Assembly: GCF_017744115.1 (NCBI RefSeq)
Contig: NZ_JAGHQW010000022.1
Coordinates: 1-64,000 of the forward strand
Reading direction: 5' to 3'
Length of the DNA: 64,000 bases
Origin: Salinisphaera sp. G21_0
GTDB taxonomy: Bacteria > Pseudomonadota > Gammaproteobacteria > Pseudomonadales > Endozoicomonadaceae
Shown: positions 36,748-45,959 of the stretch, piece by piece
How positions within the stretch are numbered: the first letter of the stretch is position 1
Layout: each line of letters begins with the position of its first letter
Made by a program: the position numbers and the translations under genes
The notes under the pieces: model-generated
Database searches by the model: none
What the model was told of the DNA's origin: nothing
Seen by the model: only the letters and a program-made list of their open reading frames with translations

Positions 36748-38226
36748 ATGAGTTTGAGTTCCAAAGTCTGGATCGTGGATGACGACCAGGCAATACGCTG
36801 GGTTCTGGAGCGGGCCCTGAATTCAGCAGGCATCGAAACACAATCCTTTGATGCGCCGGAAAAAGTGCTGACTGCGCTGGAACACAGTGAACCGGAAGCT
36901 CTGATCAGTGATGTCCGGATGCCGGGCATGAACGGTTTGCAACTGATGAAGGCCGTTCATGAACGGAAGCCGGATATTCCCGTTATTATCATGACGGCGC
37001 ACTCGGATCTGGACAGCGCTGTGTCTTCCTACCAGAGTGGTGCATTTGAGTACCTGCCGAAGCCTTTTGATATTGATGAAGCGGTAGCGCTGGTCAAGCG
37101 CGGTCAGGAACATCGCCAGCAACAACTGGCTGAGGCACAGGTTCCGGAGGCCTCCCTGCAACAGGAGGAGTCTACGGAGATTATCGGTGAAGCCCCGGCC
37201 ATGCAGGAAGTGTTTCGTGCCATTGGCCGCCTGTCGCACTCCAACATCACCGTGTTGATTAATGGTGAATCCGGTACTGGTAAGGAGCTGGTGGCCAGGG
37301 CCCTGCACCGCCACAGCCCCCGGGCGGACCGATCTTTTATTGCCTTGAATATGGCGGCGATTCCCCGGGACCTGATTGAGTCTGAACTCTTTGGTCACGA
37401 AAAAGGCGCATTTACCGGTGCCGGAGGCATGCGTCGTGGGCGTTTTGAACAGGCCGGTGGTGGTACTCTGTTTCTGGATGAAATTGGCGATATGCCCGCC
37501 GATACCCAGACCCGCCTACTGCGCGTGTTGGCCGATGGCGAATTTTACCGCGTGGGTGGGCACACGCCGGTTAAAGCGGATGTGCGAATTATTGCAGCGA
37601 CCCATCAGAACCTTGAAAAACTGGTGGCAGAAGGCAAGTTCCGTGAAGACCTTTTTCACCGGCTGAATGTTATCCGGGTACATCTGCCAAAGCTTAAGGA
37701 TCGTCGTGAAGATATTCCACGACTGGCACGCTTCTTTCTGGACAAGGCAGGCAAAGAGCTTGAAGTGGAACCGAAAATCCTGCACCCGGAAACGGCCAGT
37801 TACATCAGCACCCTGGACTGGCCCGGTAACGTCCGGCAGTTGGAAAACACCTGTCGCTGGTTAACCGTGATGGCCTCTGGCCGTGAAGTGCTGGTCTCTG
37901 ACCTGCCCCCAGAGTTTACGGATAAGGGAGACAGTGACCTGGGTTCGGTCACCGGCTATGGCAGCTGGCAGCAACTGTTTCGCCAATGGTGTGATCGTGA
38001 GCTGGCAGCGGGTCAGGTCGGCATCCTTGATCAGGCGGTGCCAGCCTTTGAAACCATTGTTATTGAATCTGCACTGGCCCATACCGGAGGCCGTAAAAAA
38101 GATGCAGCAGAATTACTGGGATGGGGCCGGAATACGCTTACCCGGAAGATCAAGGAGCTGAACCTGGAGCCCTCTGGGCCTCTGGAAGAACCCTCAGCGC
38201 CCATAGAAGAAGAGCTGGTTGGTTAA
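36748..38226 (+). CDS. glnG: Nitrogen regulation response regulator NtrC/GlnG
   Basis: Sigma-54 activator of nitrogen-limitation genes. 492 aa: receiver domain with the phosphoacceptor Asp in LISDVRMPGMNG, AAA+ domain with Walker A GESGTGKELVARA, the sigma-54 contact loop GAFTGAGGMRRGRF, Walker B GGTLFLDEIGDMP, and a C-terminal Fis-type helix-turn-helix (ELLGWGRNTLTRKIKEL). The C-terminal tail after the helix-turn-helix is rich in Glu and Pro. Downstream begins the fimbrial island. Confidence 0.97.
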   Translation: MSLSSKVWIVDDDQAIRWVLERALNSAGIETQSFDAPEKVLTALEHSEPEALISDVRMPGMNGLQLMKAVHERKPDIPVIIMTAHSDLDSAVSSYQSGAFEYLPKPFDIDEAVALVKRGQEHRQQQLAEAQVPEASLQQEESTEIIGEAPAMQEVFRAIGRLSHSNITVLINGESGTGKELVARALHRHSPRADRSFIALNMAAIPRDLIESELFGHEKGAFTGAGGMRRGRFEQAGGGTLFLDEIGDMPADTQTRLLRVLADGEFYRVGGHTPVKADVRIIAATHQNLEKLVAEGKFREDLFHRLNVIRVHLPKLKDRREDIPRLARFFLDKAGKELEVEPKILHPETASYISTLDWPGNVRQLENTCRWLTVMASGREVLVSDLPPEFTDKGDSDLGSVTGYGSWQQLFRQWCDRELAAGQVGILDQAVPAFETIVIESALAHTGGRKKDAAELLGWGRNTLTRKIKELNLEPSGPLEEPSAPIEEELVG

Positions 38227-38332
38227 AAAGCTTACTCCTGATATAAGGAATTTTGACAGGACGTAAGGTTAATAGTTCGTATTTCACACTGCCTATACTG
38301 AAAACAGGATGTAGCAGTAAGGCAGTAGAATC

Positions 38333-38827
38333 ATGGAACGGACTCTATCTTTGCGCCAGGGAATTGGCGCACTTTTCTTATTCGGTATATTTACCGCCAC
38401 TTCGTTGACAAACGTTAAAGCAGCCACCCAGGGCAAACTGGGTAACACTTCCACCGGCTCATTTTCTATCACACTGATTGTTTACCCGTCCTTGCAATCT
38501 CAGGTTGCCATTGTGGATGAGAGTACAACGGATGAAAACGGTAATCCGGTTATTATCCCAACCAGCACGCTGAGTTTTGATCGCCCGGTTTCCCTTTGTG
38601 TTTCAGGGCGTGGTTTATCCCAATTCAGCCTGGCTTCCAGCGGTGCCGACGGTGTTGATTTAAGAGTCTCTGAGCCAGCGGGAGAAACCCGGATTACCGG
38701 GCAGCCCTCCGCCATGTTTGGTGTTGAAAACGACTGCCGTAACAGCAGCCGACAATTGATTGCCCAGCCGCTAACCGGCTTTCAGGGTTCAAAAAAGCCT
38801 GCGACGTTATTGATCCATGCCGAGTAA
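38333..38827 (+). CDS. Exported fimbrial-subunit-like protein (164 aa)
   Basis: Signal peptide (IGALFLFGIFTATSL, cleavage near VKA), then ATQGKLGNTSTGSFSI. This parallels ATQGTAGPTSKGTFDI at the mature N terminus of the pilin at 45960, so I take it as a subunit of the same fimbria. Two Cys residues could form the usual pilin disulfide. It ends LLIHAE rather than the DTVTLxVxP strand seen in the other subunits, so it may be a terminator or minor subunit. First gene of the fimbrial island, 153 bp upstream of the chaperone. Confidence 0.7.
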   Translation: MERTLSLRQGIGALFLFGIFTATSLTNVKAATQGKLGNTSTGSFSITLIVYPSLQSQVAIVDESTTDENGNPVIIPTSTLSFDRPVSLCVSGRGLSQFSLASSGADGVDLRVSEPAGETRITGQPSAMFGVENDCRNSSRQLIAQPLTGFQGSKKPATLLIHAE

Positions 38828-38979
38828 GGATAAGTTTCAGGCAACTTTGGCAATAAAACCCATTTGAGATTATTTTTCGTGGCAATAGAATAGGGGAATA
38901 TTGTTCATCCCCTGTCGTCTCAAACTTTCCTGGGTTATGCAGCGAAGTTTGGCCCGGGGCAAATCGGAATCTCCATTAT

Positions 38980-39696
38980 ATGTTCATGAAACGCCTTGTC
39001 CGTGGAGCCTGCCTGCTGGCCACTCTTATCGCCAGCTCACAAGTGCTGGCAACCATGTCTCTTGATCGTATGATCGTCTACTTCAAGCCAGACCAGCTGC
39101 CACGGCAGGATGTGGTGGTCTCCAATCCGGATAAAGAAAATCTCTACCTGCAAACCGAAGTGTACAACGTCATCAATCCCGGTACGGAGCAGGAAGAACG
39201 TATTCGGGTGACAGACCCTAATGACATCAAACTGCTGGCCACACCGGGAAAAGCTATTATTCCGCCCAATGGCCGTAAAACCGTCAGGTTGGTGAGTCTG
39301 GAAACCCCTAAAGATAAAGAGCTGGTCTATCGGGTAACCTTCCGTCCTGTGGTTGGTGACCTGGAAGCCAAACAAACCGCCATCAAACTGCTGGTAGCCT
39401 ATCAGGCCCTGGTCTTTGTCCGTCCTCAGAACCCTGAGTATAAAGTGGACGGTAAATTAGATAATGGCAAAATGACGTTTACCAATAGCGGCAATATCAA
39501 CGTGGTGCTTCGTAATGGAAAATACTGCACCAGTAATGCACAAGAGAGCTGTACTGACCTGAGCGACGGTACTCGTATTTATGCCGGTGAAAGTTGGGAG
39601 ATGCCTCTGCCGGAGGGTGCAGCCAAAGGCAAAGGGTTTATTCAGTATGGCCTGTTCGATGGTGAGTTTGAGGAGACTCAGAAGTTTTCTCTGTAA
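38980..39696 (+). CDS. Fimbrial (periplasmic pilus) chaperone
   Basis: 238 aa. A signal peptide ending SSQVLA is followed by an Ig-like domain: MSLDRMIVYFKPDQLPRQDV, VSNPDKENLYLQTEVYNV, then LATPGKAIIPPNGRKTVRLVS with the Arg that anchors the subunit C terminus, and VYRVTFRPVVG. The second domain holds a Cys pair (CTSNAQESC). It is the PapD-like partner of the usher at 43175, yet on the opposite strand. ATG at 38980 or, six bases on, 38986. Confidence 0.85.
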   Translation: MFMKRLVRGACLLATLIASSQVLATMSLDRMIVYFKPDQLPRQDVVVSNPDKENLYLQTEVYNVINPGTEQEERIRVTDPNDIKLLATPGKAIIPPNGRKTVRLVSLETPKDKELVYRVTFRPVVGDLEAKQTAIKLLVAYQALVFVRPQNPEYKVDGKLDNGKMTFTNSGNINVVLRNGKYCTSNAQESCTDLSDGTRIYAGESWEMPLPEGAAKGKGFIQYGLFDGEFEETQKFSL

Positions 39697-39741
39697 ATAC
39701 AGGCGATTTGTCGCTTGGTGACACTCCTGGTGGGATGATTC

Positions 39742-39764
39742 GAGAGTTCCTTAACAGAACTCTC
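39742..39764. other. Hairpin after the chaperone gene
   Basis: GAGAGTTC / GAACTCTC stem of 8 bp with a 7-nt loop, 45 bp after the chaperone stop and between convergent genes. No T run, so termination is uncertain. Confidence 0.4.
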
Positions 39765-39817
39765 TGGGATCCTGCCTTAATCTTGGGAACAGGATTACCA
39801 GAGACCCGGAAACAAAT

Positions 39818-40321
39818 TTATACCAGTTTTGCTTTAAGCAGCGTTTTAATCTCAGCGATATCCGACTTCACCTCAAACATATCTGATTTGAGTCCTGAAA
39901 CATCAGACTTGAGTTCGACCACATCTTCTTTAAGTTCGACCACATCTGCTTTAAGTTCGACTACATCCGATTTGAGTTCAGATACATCCGATTTAAGTTC
40001 AGATACATCCGATTCAACCCTGTCAAAACGTTGATTCACCGACGCTTCAAAAGACTCCATTCGCCGGTCAATATAGCTCTCCATGGAAATATGGTTCTGA
40101 TCCACTTTAACGGATAAGGTTTTGAGATCACCGGTCAGCGTCAGCACCACCTGCTCAAGGTCGGCAATGGCCTTATGGTTGGAAAGCAGCAGGTCCTGAT
40201 GTTTTTTTATATGGCTGGCCAGGGCATCCACCCCTTTACTGGTATCCACCTGGTTACGACGCAGCTCCCTCACTTCTTCTTCTAATCGGGTCAGCCGGAA
40301 TTCGTACCGTTCGACGGTCAT
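39818..40321 (-). CDS. Coiled-coil protein with 7-residue tandem repeats
   Basis: 167 aa from the ATG at 40321 (upstream in-frame ATG codons at 40330 and 40336). The whole chain is heptad-like. The C-terminal third is a tandem array of SDVSELK / SDVVELK / ADVVELK units, about eight copies, encoded by 21-bp repeats at about 39860-40010. No signal peptide. Proteins of this type are common and functionally diverse; no role in the fimbria can be claimed beyond its position between chaperone and subunit genes. Confidence 0.72.
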   Translation of the reverse strand: MTVERYEFRLTRLEEEVRELRRNQVDTSKGVDALASHIKKHQDLLLSNHKAIADLEQVVLTLTGDLKTLSVKVDQNHISMESYIDRRMESFEASVNQRFDRVESDVSELKSDVSELKSDVVELKADVVELKEDVVELKSDVSGLKSDMFEVKSDIAEIKTLLKAKLV

Positions 40322-40411
40322 TATTATCATCCTCATTACTTGTCTGGAGTGTCAAAGCTAGACCAGGTTAGAGGAAATGCAAATCACTTGGGACAAAGCT
40401 CATTGACCCGT

Positions 40412-41377
40412 TTACTCAGGTATAACCGTCAGAGTGACGGTATCACTATATACACCCGTGGCAAGGGTTTGATTACCGGGAATATCGATGAATATCTGCA
40501 CATTATTTGCCGTATATCTGTAGCAGTCCTGACTATCAGATCCTGCCAGATCTTCAATAAAAACACCCGGAGACAGGCTCTGTTTAATACCTGGCTGAAG
40601 AGCTGGTTGAAGCATAATTTTATAGTTAACGGGCGTTCCACCCTGGGACAGATAAAACTGCTGATTGGCATCATTTTTACCGGTCGCTTTGAGTTTGAAG
40701 TCTGTACCTCCCTGAGAAAAGACACAGAAGCTCATAGGCTCGCTGGTAATAGCCTGGTTGCCTTCCGCGGTCATCTCTATGTCTTTAAGGCCACTAATCC
40801 TGACTCTATCTGGAATTCTGATTTTGAATAGCAGGTCTACATCGTCACTGGCAGAAATAAAGCCGCTGGTTTCCTGCCCAAATAGAGAATAATTGGAGAT
40901 ATATAATCCAGGAAGTGTGGATTCCAGGGCATTATTAAAGATGGTAAACGTCAATGTTCCATCGACAGCCTGGTATTGGCCAGGGGTAAGCCCAGCTGAG
41001 AAGTCATTATTTACGTTTATTTCATCATTGCTGCCTTGCTTATATTTGACCTGGCCAATCACAATGTCCTCAGTGATCTGGTTGGTCTCTTGGTGTAGAA
41101 ATGTGAAGTCAGAGCCTCTGAGGTTGTATGTTTGCTCAAACTGAAAGAAGTCACAACCACGAAAGAAAGTGCCATCGAATCTGTCTCCAAAGCAGGACTG
41201 CAGAGTCACATTTACCGGAACCTCAAACTGTGAATCCTCCCAGTCCAGGGGAATTTCGATATTAGCCGCATTACTGCCCAGAAATCTGAACGCACCCTGG
41301 CTTGGGAGGGAGAGTGACAATAATAAAAACATGAGATAGCAGAGGTTGGTCGTTGCTGACTTGGTACATAAATACAT
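40412..41377 (-). CDS. Fimbrial subunit/adhesin-like protein (about 321 aa)
   Basis: The start is uncertain: GTG at 41428, ATG at 41377 or ATG at 41332 are in frame. 41377 gives a normal signal peptide (LCYLMFLLLSLSLPSQG). The C-terminal half is a pilin-like domain ending GVYSDTVTLTVIPE, the same terminal strand as in the pilin at 45960 and the protein at 42038; MSFCVF and SDSQDCYRY hold the disulfide Cys pair. The extra N-terminal domain (GDRFDGTFFRGCDFFQF) suggests a two-domain tip adhesin, by analogy with such subunits in chaperone-usher fimbriae. Confidence 0.72.
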   Translation of the reverse strand: MYLCTKSATTNLCYLMFLLLSLSLPSQGAFRFLGSNAANIEIPLDWEDSQFEVPVNVTLQSCFGDRFDGTFFRGCDFFQFEQTYNLRGSDFTFLHQETNQITEDIVIGQVKYKQGSNDEINVNNDFSAGLTPGQYQAVDGTLTFTIFNNALESTLPGLYISNYSLFGQETSGFISASDDVDLLFKIRIPDRVRISGLKDIEMTAEGNQAITSEPMSFCVFSQGGTDFKLKATGKNDANQQFYLSQGGTPVNYKIMLQPALQPGIKQSLSPGVFIEDLAGSDSQDCYRYTANNVQIFIDIPGNQTLATGVYSDTVTLTVIPE

Positions 41378-41428
41378 AAATATTATCCATGCGCTAAGTT
41401 CACTCCGTATATCCCTGCCAACTACCAC

Positions 41429-42037
41429 GGAATAATCGGTAAGGATGCTTTTGCAGACAGTACAATATCTGTACTGTTTGTCCAGAAAATCTGCTAATAA
41501 CTTGTCAGTTTATAAGGTGTGTTTACTGCCCTGTTTTATGATAATTGCTCTTGAACCTGTTAAAGATGTTCGGTTTCTTGCTGTTATTCTTCGTTCGCCC
41601 TGTCATCTGAGGGAGTGTCTACCGGAGTTTCCCAGAGTAATAAGGTAAGCGAAAGAAGTGGTAACGATGGAAATATCGGTATGCATTACTGCGCAGGAGC
41701 ATGGGAATGGGAGATATTTTTATCAATCCCGCTATTCAGGAGTCCTACGGTAGACATTAAGCATCTGGCAGTGGCTACTGTTTGAACCACAAAGGACACA
41801 AATGCCCATGTCGCGTGACAATATTTTGCGCCACCCTCAGGGATGAAAAATGGTTACGCAAAATATTTTTCACGGCAAAGAGCACGAAGAAGAGCTTTTC
41901 TTTTCCTTTGTGCTCTTTGTGCTCTTTGTGGTTCCAATTCAAGACCCACAACACGTAACACCAACCCGTCAGCGACAGTCACTACGAGCCAGAGAACGAG
42001 GGATACAGCTATAGCATCAGGAAAAATTCCTTAATGT
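41429..42037. other. Intergenic within the fimbrial island, 609 bp
   Basis: Holds the palindromic element at 41782-41937 and a degenerate hairpin related to those near 45.8 kb (about 41685-41710). Short open frames at 41445 and 41843 have no supporting features; the second lies inside the repeat. The downstream subunit gene may therefore have its own promoter here. Confidence 0.5.
41782..41937. repeat. Palindromic interspersed element, 156 bp
   Basis: Outer arms TTGAACCACAAAGGACACAA and (inverted) TTTGTGCTCTTTGTGGTTCC enclose a core at 41812-41880 that is itself an inverted repeat (CGTGACAATATTTTGCG against CGCAAAATATTTTTCACG). The core recurs in opposite orientation at 48121-48190 with only a few differences. 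No coding capacity. Confidence 0.8.
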
Positions 42038-43111
42038 CTACGATTCAGGAGTAACAATCAGCGTAACGGTATCCTGGTACAGCCCTGAATTAGCGCTATC
42101 AAGTGATGCTTTGTTAATCGATACAGTCAGCATCATATTTTCATCATTGCCGCAATCCAGCTGTTGATCTCCTTTCCATGACGGACGGCCGACAAAATCA
42201 CCACCTTCAACAAGGGTAATTCTGTTACCAGCCCCATTATTATTTGACGGCCCGACAGTCAGGTTATACTCGATAGTTTGACCATTATTATCAAGCTGAA
42301 AAGCACCCGAGCCAAACCTGCTGAGCCCCTTTATTTTGAACTTGCTCCTGCTTGCGGCATAGACACAAAATTTTTGAGATTCCGAAATATCCTGCCCGGT
42401 TTTTGCCGACAATAGCATATCCTCGAGTCCTGAGATCAGAATCGCGGGAGCAACATTAAGGGTTATTGAAAATTCGATAAAAACAGGCCCAGGGCTTTCC
42501 GGGGATGTTCCCGACCCTGCTTGCATTTTAAAGATACCACTGTAAATACCTGTCGCACCGGCAGAAATAATATCGTCTTTATAGGCAGTAACTGTGACAG
42601 ATAACTCATTTTCTCTACACAGGCGGTATTCATTATTTCCTGTTAGTGTGACTGTAGAACCAGGAGTGAAGCGATCAGGAGTTTGAGGTGCATCATTCTC
42701 TGAAAACCTCTCAAGATGAATGGTAAGTGGTATCTGATTTCCGTCATTGCTGACAATAAACTGTCTGGCATCTCCATCAGTAGGGCCCTGTAGTTGCAGC
42801 TCAGGATTGTACATTACTCGATTATTGCCATCCTCCCTGTAAGAAATGGCACAAAAGGTTTTTTTATTCACAAGCTGGTTCTTGCCACTTGCCACATCAT
42901 TCCCTGTCCATGAACCAAGATCAATATCAGTAAGGCGTTTAATTTTTACCCAGTAGTTATCAACGTTATCGCAGTTCTGTGAGTTACAGTCTGCGTCCGC
43001 AAAACCATGTAGTGAAAAAGTCAATAACAGTATCAAGAAAAAATAATTTCTAGAATGTATTGCACTGATACTTATGCTGAGCAAGCGGTTATCCTTCCAG
43101 AGAGGAAACAA
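42038..43111 (-). CDS. Fimbrial subunit/adhesin-like protein (about 357 aa)
   Basis: There is no ATG near the 5' end; a TTG at 43111 or one a few codons later must be used, so the start is approximate. A hydrophobic signal (YFFLILLLTFSLHGFADA) is followed by a Cys-rich N-terminal domain (DCNSQNCDNVDNYW) and a C-terminal pilin-like domain ending GLYQDTVTLIVTPES. The matching domain order in the gene at 40412 suggests the two are related two-domain subunits. It lies 63 bp downstream of the usher, so is probably on its transcript. Confidence 0.72.
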   Translation of the reverse strand: MFPLWKDNRLLSISISAIHSRNYFFLILLLTFSLHGFADADCNSQNCDNVDNYWVKIKRLTDIDLGSWTGNDVASGKNQLVNKKTFCAISYREDGNNRVMYNPELQLQGPTDGDARQFIVSNDGNQIPLTIHLERFSENDAPQTPDRFTPGSTVTLTGNNEYRLCRENELSVTVTAYKDDIISAGATGIYSGIFKMQAGSGTSPESPGPVFIEFSITLNVAPAILISGLEDMLLSAKTGQDISESQKFCVYAASRSKFKIKGLSRFGSGAFQLDNNGQTIEYNLTVGPSNNNGAGNRITLVEGGDFVGRPSWKGDQQLDCGNDENMMLTVSINKASLDSANSGLYQDTVTLIVTPES

Positions 43112-43174
43112 TCACTAATCTCGTTCCTGCGCAAGGCATGGGAACAAGAAAAAACCATTCTGCATACTACTTGA

Positions 43175-45700
43175 TTATTCGTCGACATCATCCCGCCGGG
43201 TAATTGCCAGCTGGCCTTCCAGCAATGGTGAACATTGGGAGTCAGCAAGATCGATGGTGCCCATCTGCAGCACATAACCGGCATCCAGTGGTTTAACGGG
43301 TAGCTGGCAAAGCCAGCCGTTGTCCAGTTCTATTTGCAGGTTGCCCACATCGGCACGGGTCTCCAGCTGAAACATCCCGATATCATCTGTGCTGCCCGGG
43401 TAGAGGCCACCGTTAATACGGGCACCTTCCAGTGGTTGACCGTTAAACAACAGTCGTCCAAACAGCAGCTGCAGGGGAATGGCCTCGTAATCCAGTGTCA
43501 TTACATTACCAGGGTAAAGCGTCACGGTTTTTTCCCGCTCATCAAAGCTGTACAGGGTTTCACCGGCCGGGCTCAGGCTGACCCGGTATTGCTCGTAGGG
43601 TGACAGGGCGATAATGGACGGGGAGCCGGCAATGGCATAGCCACGACGCTGGCCGTTTACCTTGACATCAAATACATCACCGGGGCGGCCATCCAGATTC
43701 ACTACCAGGGCGCTCTCTGCACGCTCTTCCCCCCCCAGGGCAAACACGTCGCCATCGGTCAGGAAGCTGGTGCTCATACTGCCACCCCAGGCGGTGGTAT
43801 TACTGTCACTGCCACGGGTATGGCTGGCACTGAAGCTGGCCCGGCCATAATGGTTGGCGTACTGAACGCTGCCATCCATGCGTTCATCACCGGTACCGCC
43901 TTCAACGCCCAGGTCAAAGCGCAGATCGCCATCCAGATAGTCGCCATCATCCCAGGACGTTGACAGCCGCAGTCGCTCAGAGCTATCCGTTGCACCATCA
44001 CGTTTGCTGATCTCTGCCCGTGGTGTGGCCCGGAAGTTCCAGCGATCTTCACGGTAACGGAAACTGAAGCTGACCAGACCAATCTCTGTATCACCGGATT
44101 TGCTCAGGCTCAGAGCCACATCGCCATCGTAATCAAAGGTGCGGAACAGGGTACGGCGATAGTCCAGACTGTGAGTACGGGTCGGGTCCTGCTCTTCATT
44201 ATTGTTGTCATAACTCTGGTTCAGGCTGTAACGGTAGCCCAGGCTGCCATCAAACAGGGGCATGGATGCGGAAAACGAGTGCTGTTCAAAGGCATTGCCA
44301 AACAGGCCGGGAATGTCATTGCCATCATCATCAACATCGGCTGTCAGTGACTCATCGTGCCATAAACGACGATAGCTGCCCGAAAGCGATAAGTCTCCCA
44401 GGGTCAGTCGACTGTTCGCGGTAAAACCCCGGCTACCATTATCCGCCAGTATCAGTGATGGCGAGATTTCATAGCGGTAGCCAAAGTGATACAGCCCGAA
44501 TTCCATCAGGGCATCGTCATTATTGATGGCAACGGCACCGGTGGCCGCCAGGGTGTCGAGCACCCGGCGGCTGACACCTGCACGGTTCAGCCACTGTTCC
44601 GTCAGCTCTGGCAGGGCTTTATCCCCTTGACGGTTGACCACCCGGCCGGTTTCCGCAAAAAACAGCCACTCACCGATGGGGGGAATCTGGCTCTGCTTGG
44701 CAAAGAAGCGGTTTTCAGTGGCGATCAGGTTGCCGCTTTCATCGAGTATACGAATCTCAATATCGTAAGCGCCACTGGGAAAGCTGGTGGTATCCAGCTG
44801 TTGGGAGCCTGCTTCGAAGAAGGCGCTGTCGATCAACCGGTCATCTTTACGCACTTCCACCCGGCCACGGGTGGGCAGGAACACTTCAACTGGCATACCA
44901 CCGGAGAAGTCCAGGTCTTCCCGGGTATTGTCGGAGCTATTAATCCGCAGGCCAACCATGGGCTGGTCAGAGGTGAGGTTCAGACCAAAACCGCTGGTGG
45001 ATAACAGGCCAGCGTTGTATTCCACCCCTTCAAAATCCCGCTGGCCGTAGAATTGGTTGACGGAGAAGTGATTGGTATCGGAATAGTCCCAGCTCCAGTA
45101 GATACTGTTTTCTTTCCAGGCGGCCATGGTCAGACCATTCAGCGTATAACTGTTATCGCTGTCCTCGGCACTGGAGCCGCTGACGGTGGCAGAAAAGTTC
45201 TGCATCAGGGCAAAGCCCGCATCGGAAGGGGGCAGGTATTTACGCACATCAGCGGCACGGGTCAGCATAAAACGACGGTTGATAAATATATCCACCCGGA
45301 AGCGGGATTCATCAAAAATGACACCGGCCACGGGTGATTCCAGAATACCGCAGTTTTGCGAGGAGTCTGTTAAACATACCAGATCTGCATGGCTGTTCAG
45401 TTCGCCGGTCAGGGTGCTGACAATCAGGGTTGGGTCATTCAGATTACCGATCTGGCGCACCAGCTCGGCGGGATTGGGCAGTTCAATAATTCCTGGGCTG
45501 AACGAGGCCAGCTGGGAACCGATATAGCGGTTGCCGAAATAGATATCCACCAGGGATTGCTGGGTGTCACTGAGCTCTTCAAAACCGGCGGGTGGGTTTG
45601 TGGCAGCGAGAAAAATGGGGTCGTCAGCCTGCGCCATGTGGCTGAAAGCGTACATGGAAAATGCAGATAGTATTGGAATGATGCACTTCCAACGACGCAT
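43175..45700 (-). CDS. Outer-membrane fimbrial usher, TcfC/CS1-like
   Basis: Beta-barrel pore that accepts chaperone-subunit complexes and exports the fibre. The ATG at 45700 gives 841 aa with a signal peptide ending SHMAQA. After an N-terminal domain with a Cys pair comes a long beta-rich barrel (GLYHFGYRYEISPSLIL, SFSFRYREDRWNFRATP). The segments GMPVEVFLPTRGRVEVRKD and DESGNLIATENRFFAKQSQ recall the E-set-like part of TcfC/CooC ushers of the alternative (alpha) chaperone-usher group; a Csu-type archaic usher is the other option. The C-terminal domain (LFNGQPLEGARINGGLYPG) is the usual plug/carboxypeptidase-like fold. Confidence 0.85.
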   Translation of the reverse strand: MRRWKCIIPILSAFSMYAFSHMAQADDPIFLAATNPPAGFEELSDTQQSLVDIYFGNRYIGSQLASFSPGIIELPNPAELVRQIGNLNDPTLIVSTLTGELNSHADLVCLTDSSQNCGILESPVAGVIFDESRFRVDIFINRRFMLTRAADVRKYLPPSDAGFALMQNFSATVSGSSAEDSDNSYTLNGLTMAAWKENSIYWSWDYSDTNHFSVNQFYGQRDFEGVEYNAGLLSTSGFGLNLTSDQPMVGLRINSSDNTREDLDFSGGMPVEVFLPTRGRVEVRKDDRLIDSAFFEAGSQQLDTTSFPSGAYDIEIRILDESGNLIATENRFFAKQSQIPPIGEWLFFAETGRVVNRQGDKALPELTEQWLNRAGVSRRVLDTLAATGAVAINNDDALMEFGLYHFGYRYEISPSLILADNGSRGFTANSRLTLGDLSLSGSYRRLWHDESLTADVDDDGNDIPGLFGNAFEQHSFSASMPLFDGSLGYRYSLNQSYDNNNEEQDPTRTHSLDYRRTLFRTFDYDGDVALSLSKSGDTEIGLVSFSFRYREDRWNFRATPRAEISKRDGATDSSERLRLSTSWDDGDYLDGDLRFDLGVEGGTGDERMDGSVQYANHYGRASFSASHTRGSDSNTTAWGGSMSTSFLTDGDVFALGGEERAESALVVNLDGRPGDVFDVKVNGQRRGYAIAGSPSIIALSPYEQYRVSLSPAGETLYSFDEREKTVTLYPGNVMTLDYEAIPLQLLFGRLLFNGQPLEGARINGGLYPGSTDDIGMFQLETRADVGNLQIELDNGWLCQLPVKPLDAGYVLQMGTIDLADSQCSPLLEGQLAITRRDDVDE

Positions 45701-45816
45701 AATGGGGGATCTATCCTGGTTGTTTAACCACAACGATGCTGAAAATCGCTCCGGTATTTTCAGCACTTCCTACATCCCTGGCGGTCGGCACAGAGATATC
45801 AGAGTTTATATTCTCA

Positions 45817-45941
45817 TTCCCACGCTCTGCGTGGGAACGAGGCCGGCGAACCGGCCTACCTTAGTTTCAAGAATCAAGACCTGAGCCTTGTTTCTTGACC
45901 CTTGTTTCTGGTATTCATTCCCGCGGAAGGCCGTGGGAATG
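45817..45941. repeat. Two related GC hairpins between pilin and usher
   Basis: TTCCCACGC-TCT-GCGTGGGAA at 45817-45837 and CATTCCCGCGG-AAGG-CCGTGGGAATG (one wobble) at 45916-45941. They are of the same type as widespread intergenic palindromes in gammaproteobacteria. More decayed copies are seen near 41685 and 43119-43147. They lie between pilin and usher, where a structured spacer could lower usher expression relative to pilin. Confidence 0.65.
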
Positions 45942-45959
45942 AGGTTAGGTCTACTTTTT

